The notes below the pieces were generated by a model. It searched no databases and was not told where the DNA came from. It was given only the letters and a program-made list of their open reading frames with translations. A program made the translations under genes and the position numbers. A stretch of 64,000 nt of DNA. Source: Candidatus Methanomassiliicoccus intestinalis Issoire-Mx1. GTDB lineage: Archaea; Thermoplasmatota; Thermoplasmata; Methanomassiliicoccales; Methanomassiliicoccaceae. Positions 26,687 to 35,485 of the stretch are shown piece by piece (positions within the stretch are counted from its first letter, which is position 1; the number at the start of each line of letters is the position of its first letter). The stretch lies in assembly GCF_000404225.1 (NCBI RefSeq), contig NC_021353.1, forward strand, positions 620,001 through 684,000, given 5' to 3'.

Positions 26687-27529
26687 TTAGTTGCCGTAAA
26701 GCTCTTTGGAGACGTTGCTGCTCATATTTTTAAGAATATCATTAGGCGTGTAATCTCCCAGATCTGTTATGACTTTCTGGAATAAGTTCAGTGAAGTTAC
26801 ATCAAAAATCTGGTTATATTCTTCAACGCGCCCGTTCAGTTTTCTTGTGACATGCAGATCTGAAAGATTAACTGGACACAGTTTTAATGAACTGCAGATA
26901 ACACATGAGTCAAGACCACAGACTCTGGCTGCTTCCGCGGCAGTTCTTGTACCTACTTTATTGACAACTCCTTTGGGAATTATCGAATCAGCACCGCTTA
27001 TGAAGCAGTCAGCTTCGGATGCTACAGAAAATATTGTAGAATCATGAATCAGCTTGCAGTCTGCAAATTCCCCTACCAGATTAGCAAACAGCCGGCCTTC
27101 TTTACCGGGTGCAGACTCCGTTGCAATGACCTTTATATCTCTTGTTTTTGAAATTTCAGCCAGCGCCTTCAGGACTGTAGAAGAATATGTCGTAGTTAAA
27201 AATACATCTCCGGAAATGTTTCTAGCAGACTTTCTCAGCGATTCAGTGCTTTCTTCTTCCTGTCTCAGTATCCTTTTCAGAACCTTAATTACTGCTGAAT
27301 TTCCCTCGGGAACGTAGATCATTATTGCATTAGCAATATTGAATATGGGAGCCATGCACGGCTTTCCATGGTGAAGATTAATTGCAAACTCTTTCCAGTC
27401 TTCTTGAGAAACAGTGTCCAGCGAATCGATTGACAGTATGTCGCGAAGAGTCTTTACAGCCATTTCTGCTGCTCCAGAGTGAATGTCTCCAGCTACATAT
27501 TCTGTGATCCTGCTGAATTGCTGATTCAT
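26687..27529 (-). CDS. eIF2B alpha/beta/delta-like protein (IF-2B family)
   Basis: Rossmann-like IF-2B fold. The C-terminal half carries the family blocks VFLTTTYSSTVLKAL, KVIATESAPGKEGR, LIHDSTIFSVASEADCFISGADSI and GVVNKVGTRTAAEAARVCG. The archaeal family includes true eIF2B-like subunits, ribose-1,5-bisphosphate isomerase and methylthioribose-1-phosphate isomerase. The GADSI motif is shared by all, so the specific activity is uncertain. The N-terminus (ITEYVAGDIHSGAAEMAVKTL) is close to archaeal eIF2B-like proteins. 280 residues, ATG start. It stands between trpB2 and the RNase P RNA gene. Confidence 0.82.
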   Translation of the reverse strand: MNQQFSRITEYVAGDIHSGAAEMAVKTLRDILSIDSLDTVSQEDWKEFAINLHHGKPCMAPIFNIANAIMIYVPEGNSAVIKVLKRILRQEEESTESLRKSARNISGDVFLTTTYSSTVLKALAEISKTRDIKVIATESAPGKEGRLFANLVGEFADCKLIHDSTIFSVASEADCFISGADSIIPKGVVNKVGTRTAAEAARVCGLDSCVICSSLKLCPVNLSDLHVTRKLNGRVEEYNQIFDVTSLNLFQKVITDLGDYTPNDILKNMSSNVSKELYGN

Positions 27530-27605
27530 AGCCGTGAATCGACATCATAATTATAACTTATTGCTGTAAAAAGCGTCCTGCTGTAAAATTCATTTATAAA
27601 AAAGG

Positions 27606-27906
27606 TGTCAGGTCGAAGTAGTAATCTCCTTTCTGTTTCAGACGGCATTCAACTACGCATCCTACCCGCCAGTCCTGAGATTGTCATCCTGGTCTGTTTG
27701 GACTTGCTCCAGTGGGGGGTCGCCGTTTCACCAAATTTCCACAAACGTCCCTGCCTAGCAGTTCATCCTTAAATGGAACTGTGTCGTTTCTGTGCCCTTG
27801 CCACGGCTCTCGCCGTACCTATTATTCGGTCCACTTTTCTCATGGAGAGGAGAATTTCCTCAGCTGGGTCTAAGCCCTACCGTCGGCCGTCCTCTTCCTC
27901 CTGACA
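27606..27906 (-). ncRNA. rnpB: RNase P RNA (archaeal type A)
   Basis: Catalytic RNA that trims tRNA 5' leaders. On the minus strand the ends pair as P1 (TGTCAGG with CCTGACA). The conserved core blocks are in the right order: GAGGAAATTCTCCTCTCCATG, CACAGAAACGACAC, GGTGAAACGGCGACC, CCACTGGAGCAAGTCCAAACAG, GCGGGTAGGATG and the 3' TACTTCGACCTGACA. A TATA-like element (TATTTATA at 27928-27935, read leftward) is centred 25 bp before the 5' end. About 301 nt. The region from 27907 to the tRNA gene shows nothing else that I recognise. Confidence 0.93.
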
Positions 27907-28130
27907 AAATCTCCAATGAATAATTAGTATTTATAGGCAAGTCAATCTCATTACACAATCTAGTCTCTTTTTATTAACAACCCTATTTGGCAAGAATCAA
28001 CACTCTTTTTCAATACTTTATCTCAGATTATTGTTTATTCTCAGTCTCGTTCACGATGTGATTTTGTAATATAATAAGTCAATTCTATGCAAAGCTTCAT
28101 AAAGGAAATGGCTATATGCAGAAAGGCAGT

Positions 28131-28217
28131 GCAAGGGTAGCCAAGCTTGGCCAACGGCGCAAGGTTGAGGGCCTTGTCCTTAGTGGTCCGAGGGTTCAAA
28201 TCCCTTCCCTTGCACCA
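28131..28217 (+). tRNA. tRNA-Leu (anticodon GAG)
   Basis: Acceptor stem GCAAGGG/CCCTTGC, discriminator A and an encoded CCA at 28215-28217. Anticodon stem CAAGG/CCTTG with a 7-nt loop places GAG at 28167-28169. The long variable arm (GTCCTTAGTGGTCC region) is that of a class II tRNA, and the T loop reads GGTTCAAATCC. No intron. Reads CUC/CUU leucine codons. Confidence 0.95.
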
Positions 28218-28391
28218 TTTTATCATCCTGCTCTTTTCATCTTATGATTTTTGTTATTGGTTCAGACCATTTTACAATTACCAGCTGTCTGATTTTTTAT
28301 TATCTAGCATACTAGTTTTCCCTGCAGCATAATCTTTGATCTAACAGTTTACTCTTGTATGCTGGCTATTGATAGTTATTATGTAAATTGT

Positions 28392-28547
28392 TTAACTTTC
28401 TTTTGATTTTTCCATATAATAGCGCATGGCATATACTGCAAATTCGCCAATCGTTTTCAATCCCAGTTCTTTAGCCATTTTTTCAGCTTTTTCATAGGTG
28501 TCTTCATCAGTGTAAAACACCAGCTCGCATTCTTCATCATCGCTCAT
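28392..28547 (-). CDS. Small acidic/basic helical protein (51 residues), ribbon-helix-helix-like
   Basis: A short gene with ribosome-binding site AGGAAGG four bases from its ATG. The product begins MSDDEECELVFYTDEDTYEKA and continues AEKMAKELGLKTIGEFAVYAM, ending in Lys/Glu/Ser. A beta-like stretch followed by two amphipathic helices resembles a ribbon-helix-helix DNA-binding protein or antitoxin, but no toxin gene is next to it. Codon use and the clear SD support a real gene. The flanks (28218-28391 and 28548-28800) are AT-rich and otherwise empty. Confidence 0.6.
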   Translation of the reverse strand: MSDDEECELVFYTDEDTYEKAEKMAKELGLKTIGEFAVYAMRYYMEKSKES

Positions 28548-28800
28548 ATTCCTTCCTCATGTGATTTTTGGCATTCTGTCGAATGCCGGTAATGAGCCTA
28601 ATGTCGCATAGGCGGTACAATAATAACCTTTCAATGCCAAAAAAGTTACCAAAGAGTGTCATATTAGGTACTCATTCTAAAAATTTAGTACTTGAAATTG
28701 AGTAATCACTTATCAGAATATCAGCACAACAGATGTGCACATATTCATTGAAAAACACCTTGTAAACAGCATCATAGTTATTGATCTGAATGAAGTGTAT

Positions 28801-28813
28801 GGATTATATATCC
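28801..28813. promoter_or_regulatory. GGAT-N5-ATCC palindrome before the Sel1-repeat gene
   Basis: GGATTATATATCC, followed by AA, ends 4 bp before the start codon. It is one of five related 13-bp palindromes in the window; the other four precede binding-protein or permease genes. Confidence 0.5.
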
Positions 28814-28817
28814 AAAT

Positions 28818-29654
28818 ATGTTTCAGGAATTTATGATGGATATTGTTACAGAGTGCAGAAATCCTGATCCAGATGTAAAAGATGCTTTCGACAAAGCAAT
28901 CAAATTAAAAGAAGAAAATCCATCGGAATCTGAAAAGATACTCAGGGTATGCATCAGCAAAGGCTGTACTGATTCAATGGTAGCTTTAGGCAATATCCTC
29001 AGCACAGGAACTGATGAACAGAAAAAAGAATCTTTCAAGTTGTTTACGGAAGCCGGCAATGCGGGAAATATCCATGGTCTGAGGAATTCTGGATACGCAC
29101 TAGCGCTGGGTATTGGATGCAGTAAAAACAAGACTGCTGCTGCAGAGTGGTACAAACGTGCAGCTGAAGCTGGACATGCTAAAGCCCAGTGCAATCTTGG
29201 AGTTCTTTACAGTTACGGAAACGGAGTTTCTCAGAATGATGAAGAAGCTGCAAAATGGTATAAAATGTCTGCAGAAAACGGTTACAGCCGCGGACAGACA
29301 AACTACGGCGAATATCTGATGTATGGCCGAGGGGTGAAAAAAGATGCTGCAGAAGCTGCAAAGTGGTTTGAAGCTTCAGGTTCCAACAGGGCGTTGTTTC
29401 ACCTTGCAGAATTGTATCTGGCTGGAGATGGAGTTCCGCAAAGCAGAGATAAAGCAATAGAATTTTTAAAATCTTCATCAGATGGAGGATATGCAAAAGC
29501 GATGACGTTCTTGGCTTCATTGATCATAAACGAAGACCGTGTCTATGCTGAGTCTCTATACACAAAAGCTGCTGAGAAAGGAAATCAAACTGCTATTGAT
29601 GCTTTGAGAAATCTCGGGCTGCCGATTCCATGTGTAAAAAAGGTGAGGAACTAG
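28818..29654 (+). CDS. Sel1-like repeat protein
   Basis: A 278-residue protein of tandem Sel1/TPR-like repeats (each about 36 residues, with motifs such as GCSKNKTAAAEWYKRAAEAG, AKAQCNLGVLYSYGNGV, AAKWYKMSAENG, QTNYGEYLMYGRGV). No signal peptide or membrane segment, so it should be cytoplasmic. Such repeats form superhelical scaffolds for protein-protein contacts. The GGAT-N5-ATCC palindrome touching its start suggests coregulation with the metal-chelate importers further right. The partner is unknown. Confidence 0.85.
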   Translation: MFQEFMMDIVTECRNPDPDVKDAFDKAIKLKEENPSESEKILRVCISKGCTDSMVALGNILSTGTDEQKKESFKLFTEAGNAGNIHGLRNSGYALALGIGCSKNKTAAAEWYKRAAEAGHAKAQCNLGVLYSYGNGVSQNDEEAAKWYKMSAENGYSRGQTNYGEYLMYGRGVKKDAAEAAKWFEASGSNRALFHLAELYLAGDGVPQSRDKAIEFLKSSSDGGYAKAMTFLASLIINEDRVYAESLYTKAAEKGNQTAIDALRNLGLPIPCVKKVRN

Positions 29655-29731
29655 ATTTAGACAACTGAGTTCTGGAGTTTGCAGAATCATACAATTACTA
29701 TGATATTGATGAACAGCATTTTCCGCTCATC

Positions 29732-30772
29732 ATGAAAAGAGTCGCTTCTTCTATTTTGGTAGCACTCGTGGTTGTGGCAGCTTTAGGATCTGTTGTATCC
29801 TTGGGTTTTTCACAGTCAGAGGAAACCAATATAGATTACTCAGACGAATCGCATTGGCTCTCTCTACCTGAAAGCATAGACAAGCCAGTGGATGTTTTTT
29901 ACGTATACCCGACAGCATGGCATAAGATCAATCAAAACGAGCCGGATATCTGCAGAATAGATAATATAACGATGCTGGAGGGAGCTTCTCGAGTATTTGA
30001 AACACAGGCTACAGCTTTTGAGACTGTAGGAAATATATTCGCTCCTTATTATCGTCAGGCAGATGCTGCTGTATGTTTATCTTTGAGTCTGGAAGATCAA
30101 AATGCAATGCTTTCCGGGGCGCCAAAACAGGATCTGTTTGATGCGCTTGATTACTACTTTGAAAACTACAACGAAGGAAGGCCTTTCATTCTTGCTGGAC
30201 ATTCCCAGGGATCAAACATGCTGCTCTTTGTTTTATCGGAGTACATGGATTCTCACCCAGATCTGTATGAAAGGATGATTGCAGCGTATGTCATAGGGTA
30301 TTCTGTTACGGATGAATATCTTTCAGATAATCCTCATCTGAGATTTGCTGAAGGCGCAGGGGATACTGGAGTTATTATCTCATATAACACAGAAGCTCCA
30401 GGAATTCAGGCAGACAATCCCGTATTGCTTGAAAATGCCAATGTTATCAATCCCATCTCATGGGTTAGGGATGAAACCACAGCTCCTGCTTCTGAAAGTA
30501 TGGGCTCATCGATAGACGGAGTGTATACTGAGCATTTTGCAGATGCGACTATTGATCTTGAGCGCGGTGTTTTAGTATGTTCTACAGCCGACATCGAAAA
30601 ATTCTCATCCAATAACGGGCTGTTTCCTTCTGGCGTATATCATTCTCAGGACTATCCCTTTTATTATTATGACATACGGGCAAATGCAGAGCTCAGAGCG
30701 GCAAATTTCTTAGGGTTATCAGGTCTTGAAGCATCATCAGATTTATCTGGAGATCTTCAGGAAGCCTTATAA
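29732..30772 (+). CDS. Secreted alpha/beta-hydrolase, DUF3089 family
   Basis: N-terminal signal or anchor (RVASSILVALVVVAALGSVVS) followed by a DUF3089 hydrolase domain. The text VDVFYVYPTAWHKINQNEP opens the domain, and the nucleophile elbow is GHSQGS with Ser at about residue 168. It is active outside the membrane, probably on ester bonds; the substrate is unknown. 346 residues. Convergent with the ABC ATPase gene to the right, with T-rich sequence between them. Starts 77 bp after the Sel1 gene and could be on the same transcript. Confidence 0.8.
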   Translation: MKRVASSILVALVVVAALGSVVSLGFSQSEETNIDYSDESHWLSLPESIDKPVDVFYVYPTAWHKINQNEPDICRIDNITMLEGASRVFETQATAFETVGNIFAPYYRQADAAVCLSLSLEDQNAMLSGAPKQDLFDALDYYFENYNEGRPFILAGHSQGSNMLLFVLSEYMDSHPDLYERMIAAYVIGYSVTDEYLSDNPHLRFAEGAGDTGVIISYNTEAPGIQADNPVLLENANVINPISWVRDETTAPASESMGSSIDGVYTEHFADATIDLERGVLVCSTADIEKFSSNNGLFPSGVYHSQDYPFYYYDIRANAELRAANFLGLSGLEASSDLSGDLQEAL

Positions 30773-30815
30773 TCCATCTTTATTTTTTTATATGTTTTCT
30801 GGTGATGTAATCTGT

Positions 30816-31601
30816 TTACTGCTTTTTTATTTTAATCGAATCATTCAATATTATATGAGGTCTTCCATCTATCTCAATTATGTCTGCATCAACACCGTAT
30901 ACTGTCCGCAGGTTATCTTTTGTAAGAACTTCTGATGGTGTGCCAACAGAGTATATCTGCCCTTCATGAAGCAAAATTATCTTGTCTGCAAACTTTGCAG
31001 TTATGTTGATATCATGACTTATCATGATGATCATCATCCCTTTTTCTTTTGGAAGTCTGCTTAATATCTCAGTCACTTCAAGCTGGTGTTTTATATCGAG
31101 ATTGGATGTAGGCTCATCCAGCAGTACTACTTCTGGATTCCTGACAAGTCCTCTAGCCAGCATTACTTTTTGATGCTGACCAGCGGATAATTCATTAAAA
31201 TTTCTCATGGCAAGATCTTCAGCATCGAGTAATTCTAAAACTTTGTAAACATTTTCCAGATCTTCATTTGATGCTCCAAATTTAGCATCACTCTGCGCTC
31301 CGATCAATATTGTATCAATCACTGTTAACGGAAAAGAGTCTTCAGATGAATTTGGCACATAGCCCATTCGTTTAGCTAATGATTTAAGTTTAATATCTTT
31401 GATATCTACATCGTCAATCAGTACTGTTCCTTTTGTAGTTTTCAGGATTTTATTTATGCAGTGAATCAAAGTTGATTTTCCGACACCATTTGGTCCCATT
31501 ATGCAGATAAATTCTGGTTTTTCGAGCACATGTGATATATTTTTTAGTACCAGCGTATTAGAATCATATCCAAATTCTAGATCTCTAAGGTCTATTCTCA
31601 A
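30816..31601 (-). CDS. ABC transporter ATPase of an iron(III)-chelate/cobalamin-type importer
   Basis: Nucleotide-binding subunit of the FecE/BtuD family. Walker A is GPNGVGKST, the signature is ELSAGQHQKVMLARGL, and Walker B is VVLLDEPTSNLD; HDI at the H-loop. 261 residues. It starts at TTG 4 bp after the permease gene, behind a perfect GGTGATC ribosome-binding site. Third gene of the leftward set binding protein - permease - ATPase. The family cannot distinguish iron-siderophore from cobalamin or heme cargo. Confidence 0.9.
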   Translation of the reverse strand: MRIDLRDLEFGYDSNTLVLKNISHVLEKPEFICIMGPNGVGKSTLIHCINKILKTTKGTVLIDDVDIKDIKLKSLAKRMGYVPNSSEDSFPLTVIDTILIGAQSDAKFGASNEDLENVYKVLELLDAEDLAMRNFNELSAGQHQKVMLARGLVRNPEVVLLDEPTSNLDIKHQLEVTEILSRLPKEKGMMIIMISHDINITAKFADKIILLHEGQIYSVGTPSEVLTKDNLRTVYGVDADIIEIDGRPHIILNDSIKIKKQ

Positions 31602-31605
31602 ATGA

Positions 31606-32670
31606 TCACCACATGCTTTTTCTTTGTTTTATCAACAAGTATATGAATAACGGACAGCCGATGAATGCAGTTATAACACCTACTGGAAGGAACGTAGGAG
31701 CGATTATGACTCTTGATACAAGATCTGCTACCATCAACAACACTGCCCCGAAAGCCGCAGATGCAGGAATCAGATATCTGTTGTCTGATCCTAAAAAGAT
31801 CCTGACAATATGCGGAGCAACGAGTCCTATAAAACCAATAATCCCTGTAAAGCATACAACAGATGCAGTCATTAGCGAGATAACTATCAGCAGCACTATT
31901 CTCAGGCGATGAGCATTCAGACCCAGTGTTGTTGCATTCTTATCTCCAGTTATAAGGATATTCAGTTTTTTAGACATTGCCATTAACAGAAATCCGCCTG
32001 CTAATGTGAATGCTGAAATAATGTAAAACGACTCCCAAGTAGAACCGCTCAAATCTCCTACAGACCACTGAAACACTGCTGCAAGACTTGCATCGGATGC
32101 ACCGAGTTTTATTAATGTCGTACAAGCATTGAACAGATACATCACTGCTATTCCTGCAAGTATCATCGTGGCGGCAGATGTATTTTTGAATGAAGAAATC
32201 AGAATAATGACTGCTGCTGGAATCAATGAGAATATGAATGCAGTGATTATCATGCCATATGATCCGCTGCCTATAATCGAAACTCCTAAGACAATTGCTA
32301 TTGTGGCTCCGAATGATGCTCCTGATGATATCCCCGTTGTGTATGGATCCGCCAGGGGATTTTTCATCATACTCTGCATAGCAGCGCCTGCAATTCCAAG
32401 GGACATTCCTGCTACCAGACCAGTCATTATCCGCGGGAGACGTACGGTAAATACAATCCAGTCTATTGTATCATTGCACATTTCTGGATTAAACAGATGA
32501 TACCAAATATCCTTGTAAACATCTAATGCAGTTAGGTTGTATGAACCTATTGTAGCAGCATAGCCAGTAATAGCAAACATTGCAACTACGCATGCAGCTA
32601 TGAATGCGATTTTTTTGATGACATACTTGTGATATGCCTCCCTCATCTCTTCTGATTTTTGTATGTTCAT
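31606..32670 (-). CDS. FecCD-family permease of a metal-chelate/corrinoid importer
   Basis: About ten membrane helices across 354 residues. Family motifs: VRLPRIMTGLVAGMSLGIAGAAMQ, MKNPLADPYTTGISSGASFGA, TLGLNAHRLRIVLL and IGFIGLVAPHIVRIFLGSDNR. The C-terminus is KSMW, shared in form with the permease ending at 40220 (RSLW). It pairs with the ATPase downstream and with the interrupted binding-protein gene upstream. Inner membrane translocation channel; cargo unproven. Confidence 0.92.
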   Translation of the reverse strand: MNIQKSEEMREAYHKYVIKKIAFIAACVVAMFAITGYAATIGSYNLTALDVYKDIWYHLFNPEMCNDTIDWIVFTVRLPRIMTGLVAGMSLGIAGAAMQSMMKNPLADPYTTGISSGASFGATIAIVLGVSIIGSGSYGMIITAFIFSLIPAAVIILISSFKNTSAATMILAGIAVMYLFNACTTLIKLGASDASLAAVFQWSVGDLSGSTWESFYIISAFTLAGGFLLMAMSKKLNILITGDKNATTLGLNAHRLRIVLLIVISLMTASVVCFTGIIGFIGLVAPHIVRIFLGSDNRYLIPASAAFGAVLLMVADLVSRVIIAPTFLPVGVITAFIGCPLFIYLLIKQRKSMW

Positions 32671-32742
32671 GTGCGGATCCTCATGTGCATTACAATTTAG
32701 GATAAATAATCAAAAAATAAAAAATGAATGGGATTCACCCAA

Positions 32743-32985
32743 TCATTTTGAATAGTATTTCTCCACATCCTCTAGCGAAAAGTACTGTATTCCAGCAAAT
32801 TCTTCTGCAGTGTAATCCGGATGGTAATTATTAACATACTCTTCGAATAGTTTGTCTACATCAAAATCAAACAGATCTGGATAAATCATATTTGCAATGT
32901 ATGCTACACCGATATAGCTTGCTGGCCCCATGTAGGTTCCCTGTCCGATTACACATACATTTTTATTTGAATATGCTTCAGTTTT
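32743..32985 (-). pseudogene. C-terminal part of the dockerin-bearing binding protein, separated by a frameshift
   Basis: This stretch continues the binding-protein fold in another frame (NVCVIGQGTYMGPASYIGVAYIANM-type text, then DLFDFDVDKLFEEYVNNY). It aligns with the end of the related protein at 36536 (ILHPDLFGEGYGDKVHQEF). Adding one A to the five-A run (minus strand, 32982-32986) joins it to the upstream frame and gives 459 residues in total. It is either a broken gene or a base-call error. Confidence 0.7.
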
Positions 32986-34121
32986 TCTATTGTTTTGAAG
33001 TATGCATTGTCTGTATTTTTTACCATGTCATATACATAATCCAGTGTTGATGCAGGGTTAGATGAATCAAATGTTTCTAAGAATCCGTAGTAAACATCAA
33101 ACACTATGTATTCTGGATTGATAGTTAAAATTCCTTCTCCGTCTATGTTTCCTGGTGAGTATCCCAAGGATGTAACATATCGGCCTCCGGCAGCCTCAAC
33201 AGTCTCTGATATGCCATTGTGAGGTTTGGCTATTTTGGTTCCATTGTATGATGCAAATACAACAGGCTTATCTTCTTCAGAAATATCTTTAATCTTATCA
33301 TTGATCTCATTTAATACGCTGTCTGCAATTTTAGCATAGTTGTATGCCATTTCTTCGCAGTCAAGAAGATAGCCCAATGTTATAATTCCAGAAACTGTTA
33401 TTCCATCTTCCCAGAACGGTAATCGTATGATATCCATTCCAAGTGGTGCACAGGTAGTTTCCATGTTTGCGTCAAACCATGCTCTTGTTCCAGTTATAAT
33501 CGCATCGGCATTGAGATCTACAAGAGATTCGTAGTCAAATGAGAATCTGCTTCCGATTGCAGCTGCATCCTTGAATGCTTGATACCATTTTGCGTATGTG
33601 CCATTGTTTGAAACTTGATCGCATGCACCCACACATCTGTCTGCAGCTCCGCAGATTAATACAGCTTCATAATTGCTTTTGTATCCTATACACATGTTTG
33701 TTATCGGATACATGCACGAAGCAATCACTCCATCGACATCATAGAAATATACTTTCATATCGTCCTTGCGGTCGACCATGTCTTGGATCCATTCAACATC
33801 GCTTTGGTCCACCTTTCCATCGCAGTTTGCATCTGCAAATGTCATTTCTACTGCATTTCCATTGTATGTTTTGTAACAACTGAAATAGGTGGCTTTCTTT
33901 TCACCTGCAATTATCTCTTTTACAAATTCTATATCTTTTTCGTCAATGTAGTCATCATTGTTGGCATTACCAAATATCGCCAAACGGCCTTCAGTATTGC
34001 TGCTTAAATTATTATCTGGAGTGTCAGCGCTGTTGTTATTATATAGGTAAAAAACCGCTGCAACCCCTGCGATTATAACAATGGCTGCAATTGCCACTGC
34101 TGCTAACTTTTGAGATGCCAT
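32949..34121 (-). CDS. Metal-chelate/cobalamin-binding protein with dockerin-like module (truncated by frameshift)
   Basis: Extracytoplasmic solute-binding protein of the FecB/BtuF type. An N-terminal membrane anchor (AAVAIAAIVIIAGVAAVFYLY) is followed, at about 45-125, by two EF-hand-like dockerin repeats (FGNANNDDYIDEKDIEFVKEI and FADANCDGKVDQSDVEWIQDM). The binding-protein domain follows (PITNMCIGYKSNYEAVLICGA, LNADAIITGTRAWFD, INPEYIVFDVYYG). The frame ends prematurely at 32949; the missing end is in the next frame. Starts with ATG after GTGATATT. First gene of the leftward importer operon, with a GGAT-N5-ATCC-like palindrome at its predicted transcript start. Confidence 0.8.
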   Translation of the reverse strand: MASQKLAAVAIAAIVIIAGVAAVFYLYNNNSADTPDNNLSSNTEGRLAIFGNANNDDYIDEKDIEFVKEIIAGEKKATYFSCYKTYNGNAVEMTFADANCDGKVDQSDVEWIQDMVDRKDDMKVYFYDVDGVIASCMYPITNMCIGYKSNYEAVLICGAADRCVGACDQVSNNGTYAKWYQAFKDAAAIGSRFSFDYESLVDLNADAIITGTRAWFDANMETTCAPLGMDIIRLPFWEDGITVSGIITLGYLLDCEEMAYNYAKIADSVLNEINDKIKDISEEDKPVVFASYNGTKIAKPHNGISETVEAAGGRYVTSLGYSPGNIDGEGILTINPEYIVFDVYYGFLETFDSSNPASTLDYVYDMVKNTDNAYFKTIEKLKHIQIKMYV

Positions 34122-34132
34122 AATATCACGTT

Positions 34133-34145
34133 GGATATATATTCC
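34133..34145 (-). promoter_or_regulatory. GGAT-N5-ATCC-like palindrome before the leftward binding-protein operon
   Basis: On the minus strand it reads GGAATATATATCC followed by AACGTGATATTATG, which includes the start codon. A TATA-like element (aaTATAAAg region near 34168-34175, read leftward) is about 25 bp upstream, so the palindrome covers the transcript start. Same arrangement as at 36513, 38910 and 46876. Confidence 0.5.
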
Positions 34146-34327
34146 AGATTAGTTGAAGAATGAATTAATAATATAAAGGTTACTATTTTTTTGCCCATTT
34201 TTCATATGTATATTTGTTCATATGTTTATGCAACCTATTTATATGTAATAGAATATTAAATAAAGTATAGTGTTATTTAAAATATAGTCTCAACTAATTA
34301 TCTAATCTGCACTATGGATGGAAAAAT

Positions 34328-35485
34328 ATGTTGCCTGACAATAAACCTACATATAGAGATCAGAATAATCTGCAGAGCAGAGTAATTAGTTATTGGGATT
34401 CTAGGGCCAATGGGTTCAATCTGGCAACAAACCACATACTGGATGAAGAATTCAGCTCAATAAAATCAATGCTTGAATCAAATGTAAACATCAACAAAAA
34501 GATGAAAGTGCTCGATGTAGGTACTGGAGCGGGTCTGATGGCCACCTCTTTTGCTTTGATGGGGCATGAAGTTTTTGCGGTGGATTTGTCTGAAGCTATG
34601 CTGGACTATGCGGAATCCAATGCTAAAAATCGTAATGTTGAGGTAATTCTTATAAAATCTGACGCTCAAAAACTTCCATTTGGGAATTGTGAGTTTGATA
34701 TGGTAGTATCAAAAGACCTTTTATGGTCCCTGAATAATCCCGTAATTGCGTACACTGAGCTTTTGAGAGTTTTAAAACCAAATGGGTATCTGTTAATCAT
34801 TGACGGCAACTATTATCTAGATCTATACGACAGCGACTATAAACAGAAAAAACTATACAAGGATCTTAAAAATGGGAAAAACAATAGCCTTCATGCCAAG
34901 ACCAATGTTGATAACGTAGACTTTGAAATAATTCGGGACATTGCTAGGGATCTCCCGCTTAGTAAAATGCGCAGGCCTTCATGGGATGTTTCCACATTAT
35001 TGAGTTTAGGTGTAAAGGAAATAAACATAGGATCTCTGGATGATGATGATTTTACAATAAATGCATATGACGGCCCAATGAAACTGATCTCCAAGTTCAT
35101 GATACTTACTAAAAAAACAGACATTTCTGCGAATCGTTCTCTGATTAATATACATAAGATTAAAGATGCAGACCTTGCAGAAATTTCCAGAAAGCTATCC
35201 AATGACTATGAATGTAAAGATCTTTGCAGTATACTAAAGTCTCTCAGTGATAAAATGCGTATGGATATTGTTTTAGCTCTAAGATCTTCAGATCTAAACG
35301 TATCTCAGATATGCCTTGCAACAGGGTATCCACAGTCAAACGTGTCTCATAGTTTACGAATTCTCAAGGACTCAAACATAGTCATTTCTGAAAAGATCGG
35401 GAAAGAAGTCTATTACAGTCTTGCAGATCCCAAGTCAATAAATAGGATAATCAATGCGTGTGAAGGAATGTCAAAAATTCATTGA
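34328..35485 (+). CDS. SAM-dependent methyltransferase fused to a C-terminal ArsR-type helix-turn-helix
   Basis: Residues about 15-210 form a class I methyltransferase: motif I VLDVGTGAGLM (61-71), FAVDLSEAML, the SDAQKLPFGNCEFDMV block and LRVLKPNGYLLIIDG. From about 300 an ArsR-like winged helix follows (LCSILKSLSDKMRMDIVLAL, SQICLATGYPQSNVSHSLRIL, GKEVYYSLADP). 385 residues. ArsR-methyltransferase fusions usually put the HTH first; here the order is reversed. It could be a DNA-binding sensor that responds to S-adenosylmethionine or a modified tetrapyrrole and controls the surrounding importers (inference). Divergent from the binding-protein operon; overlaps the nitrilase gene end by 7 bp. 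Confidence 0.85.
   Translation: MLPDNKPTYRDQNNLQSRVISYWDSRANGFNLATNHILDEEFSSIKSMLESNVNINKKMKVLDVGTGAGLMATSFALMGHEVFAVDLSEAMLDYAESNAKNRNVEVILIKSDAQKLPFGNCEFDMVVSKDLLWSLNNPVIAYTELLRVLKPNGYLLIIDGNYYLDLYDSDYKQKKLYKDLKNGKNNSLHAKTNVDNVDFEIIRDIARDLPLSKMRRPSWDVSTLLSLGVKEINIGSLDDDDFTINAYDGPMKLISKFMILTKKTDISANRSLINIHKIKDADLAEISRKLSNDYECKDLCSILKSLSDKMRMDIVLALRSSDLNVSQICLATGYPQSNVSHSLRILKDSNIVISEKIGKEVYYSLADPKSINRIINACEGMSKIH

Noticed and set aside
28041..28332. 61-codon frames on both strands across the tRNA-Leu gene
   Set aside because: They read through the tRNA and are chance frames.
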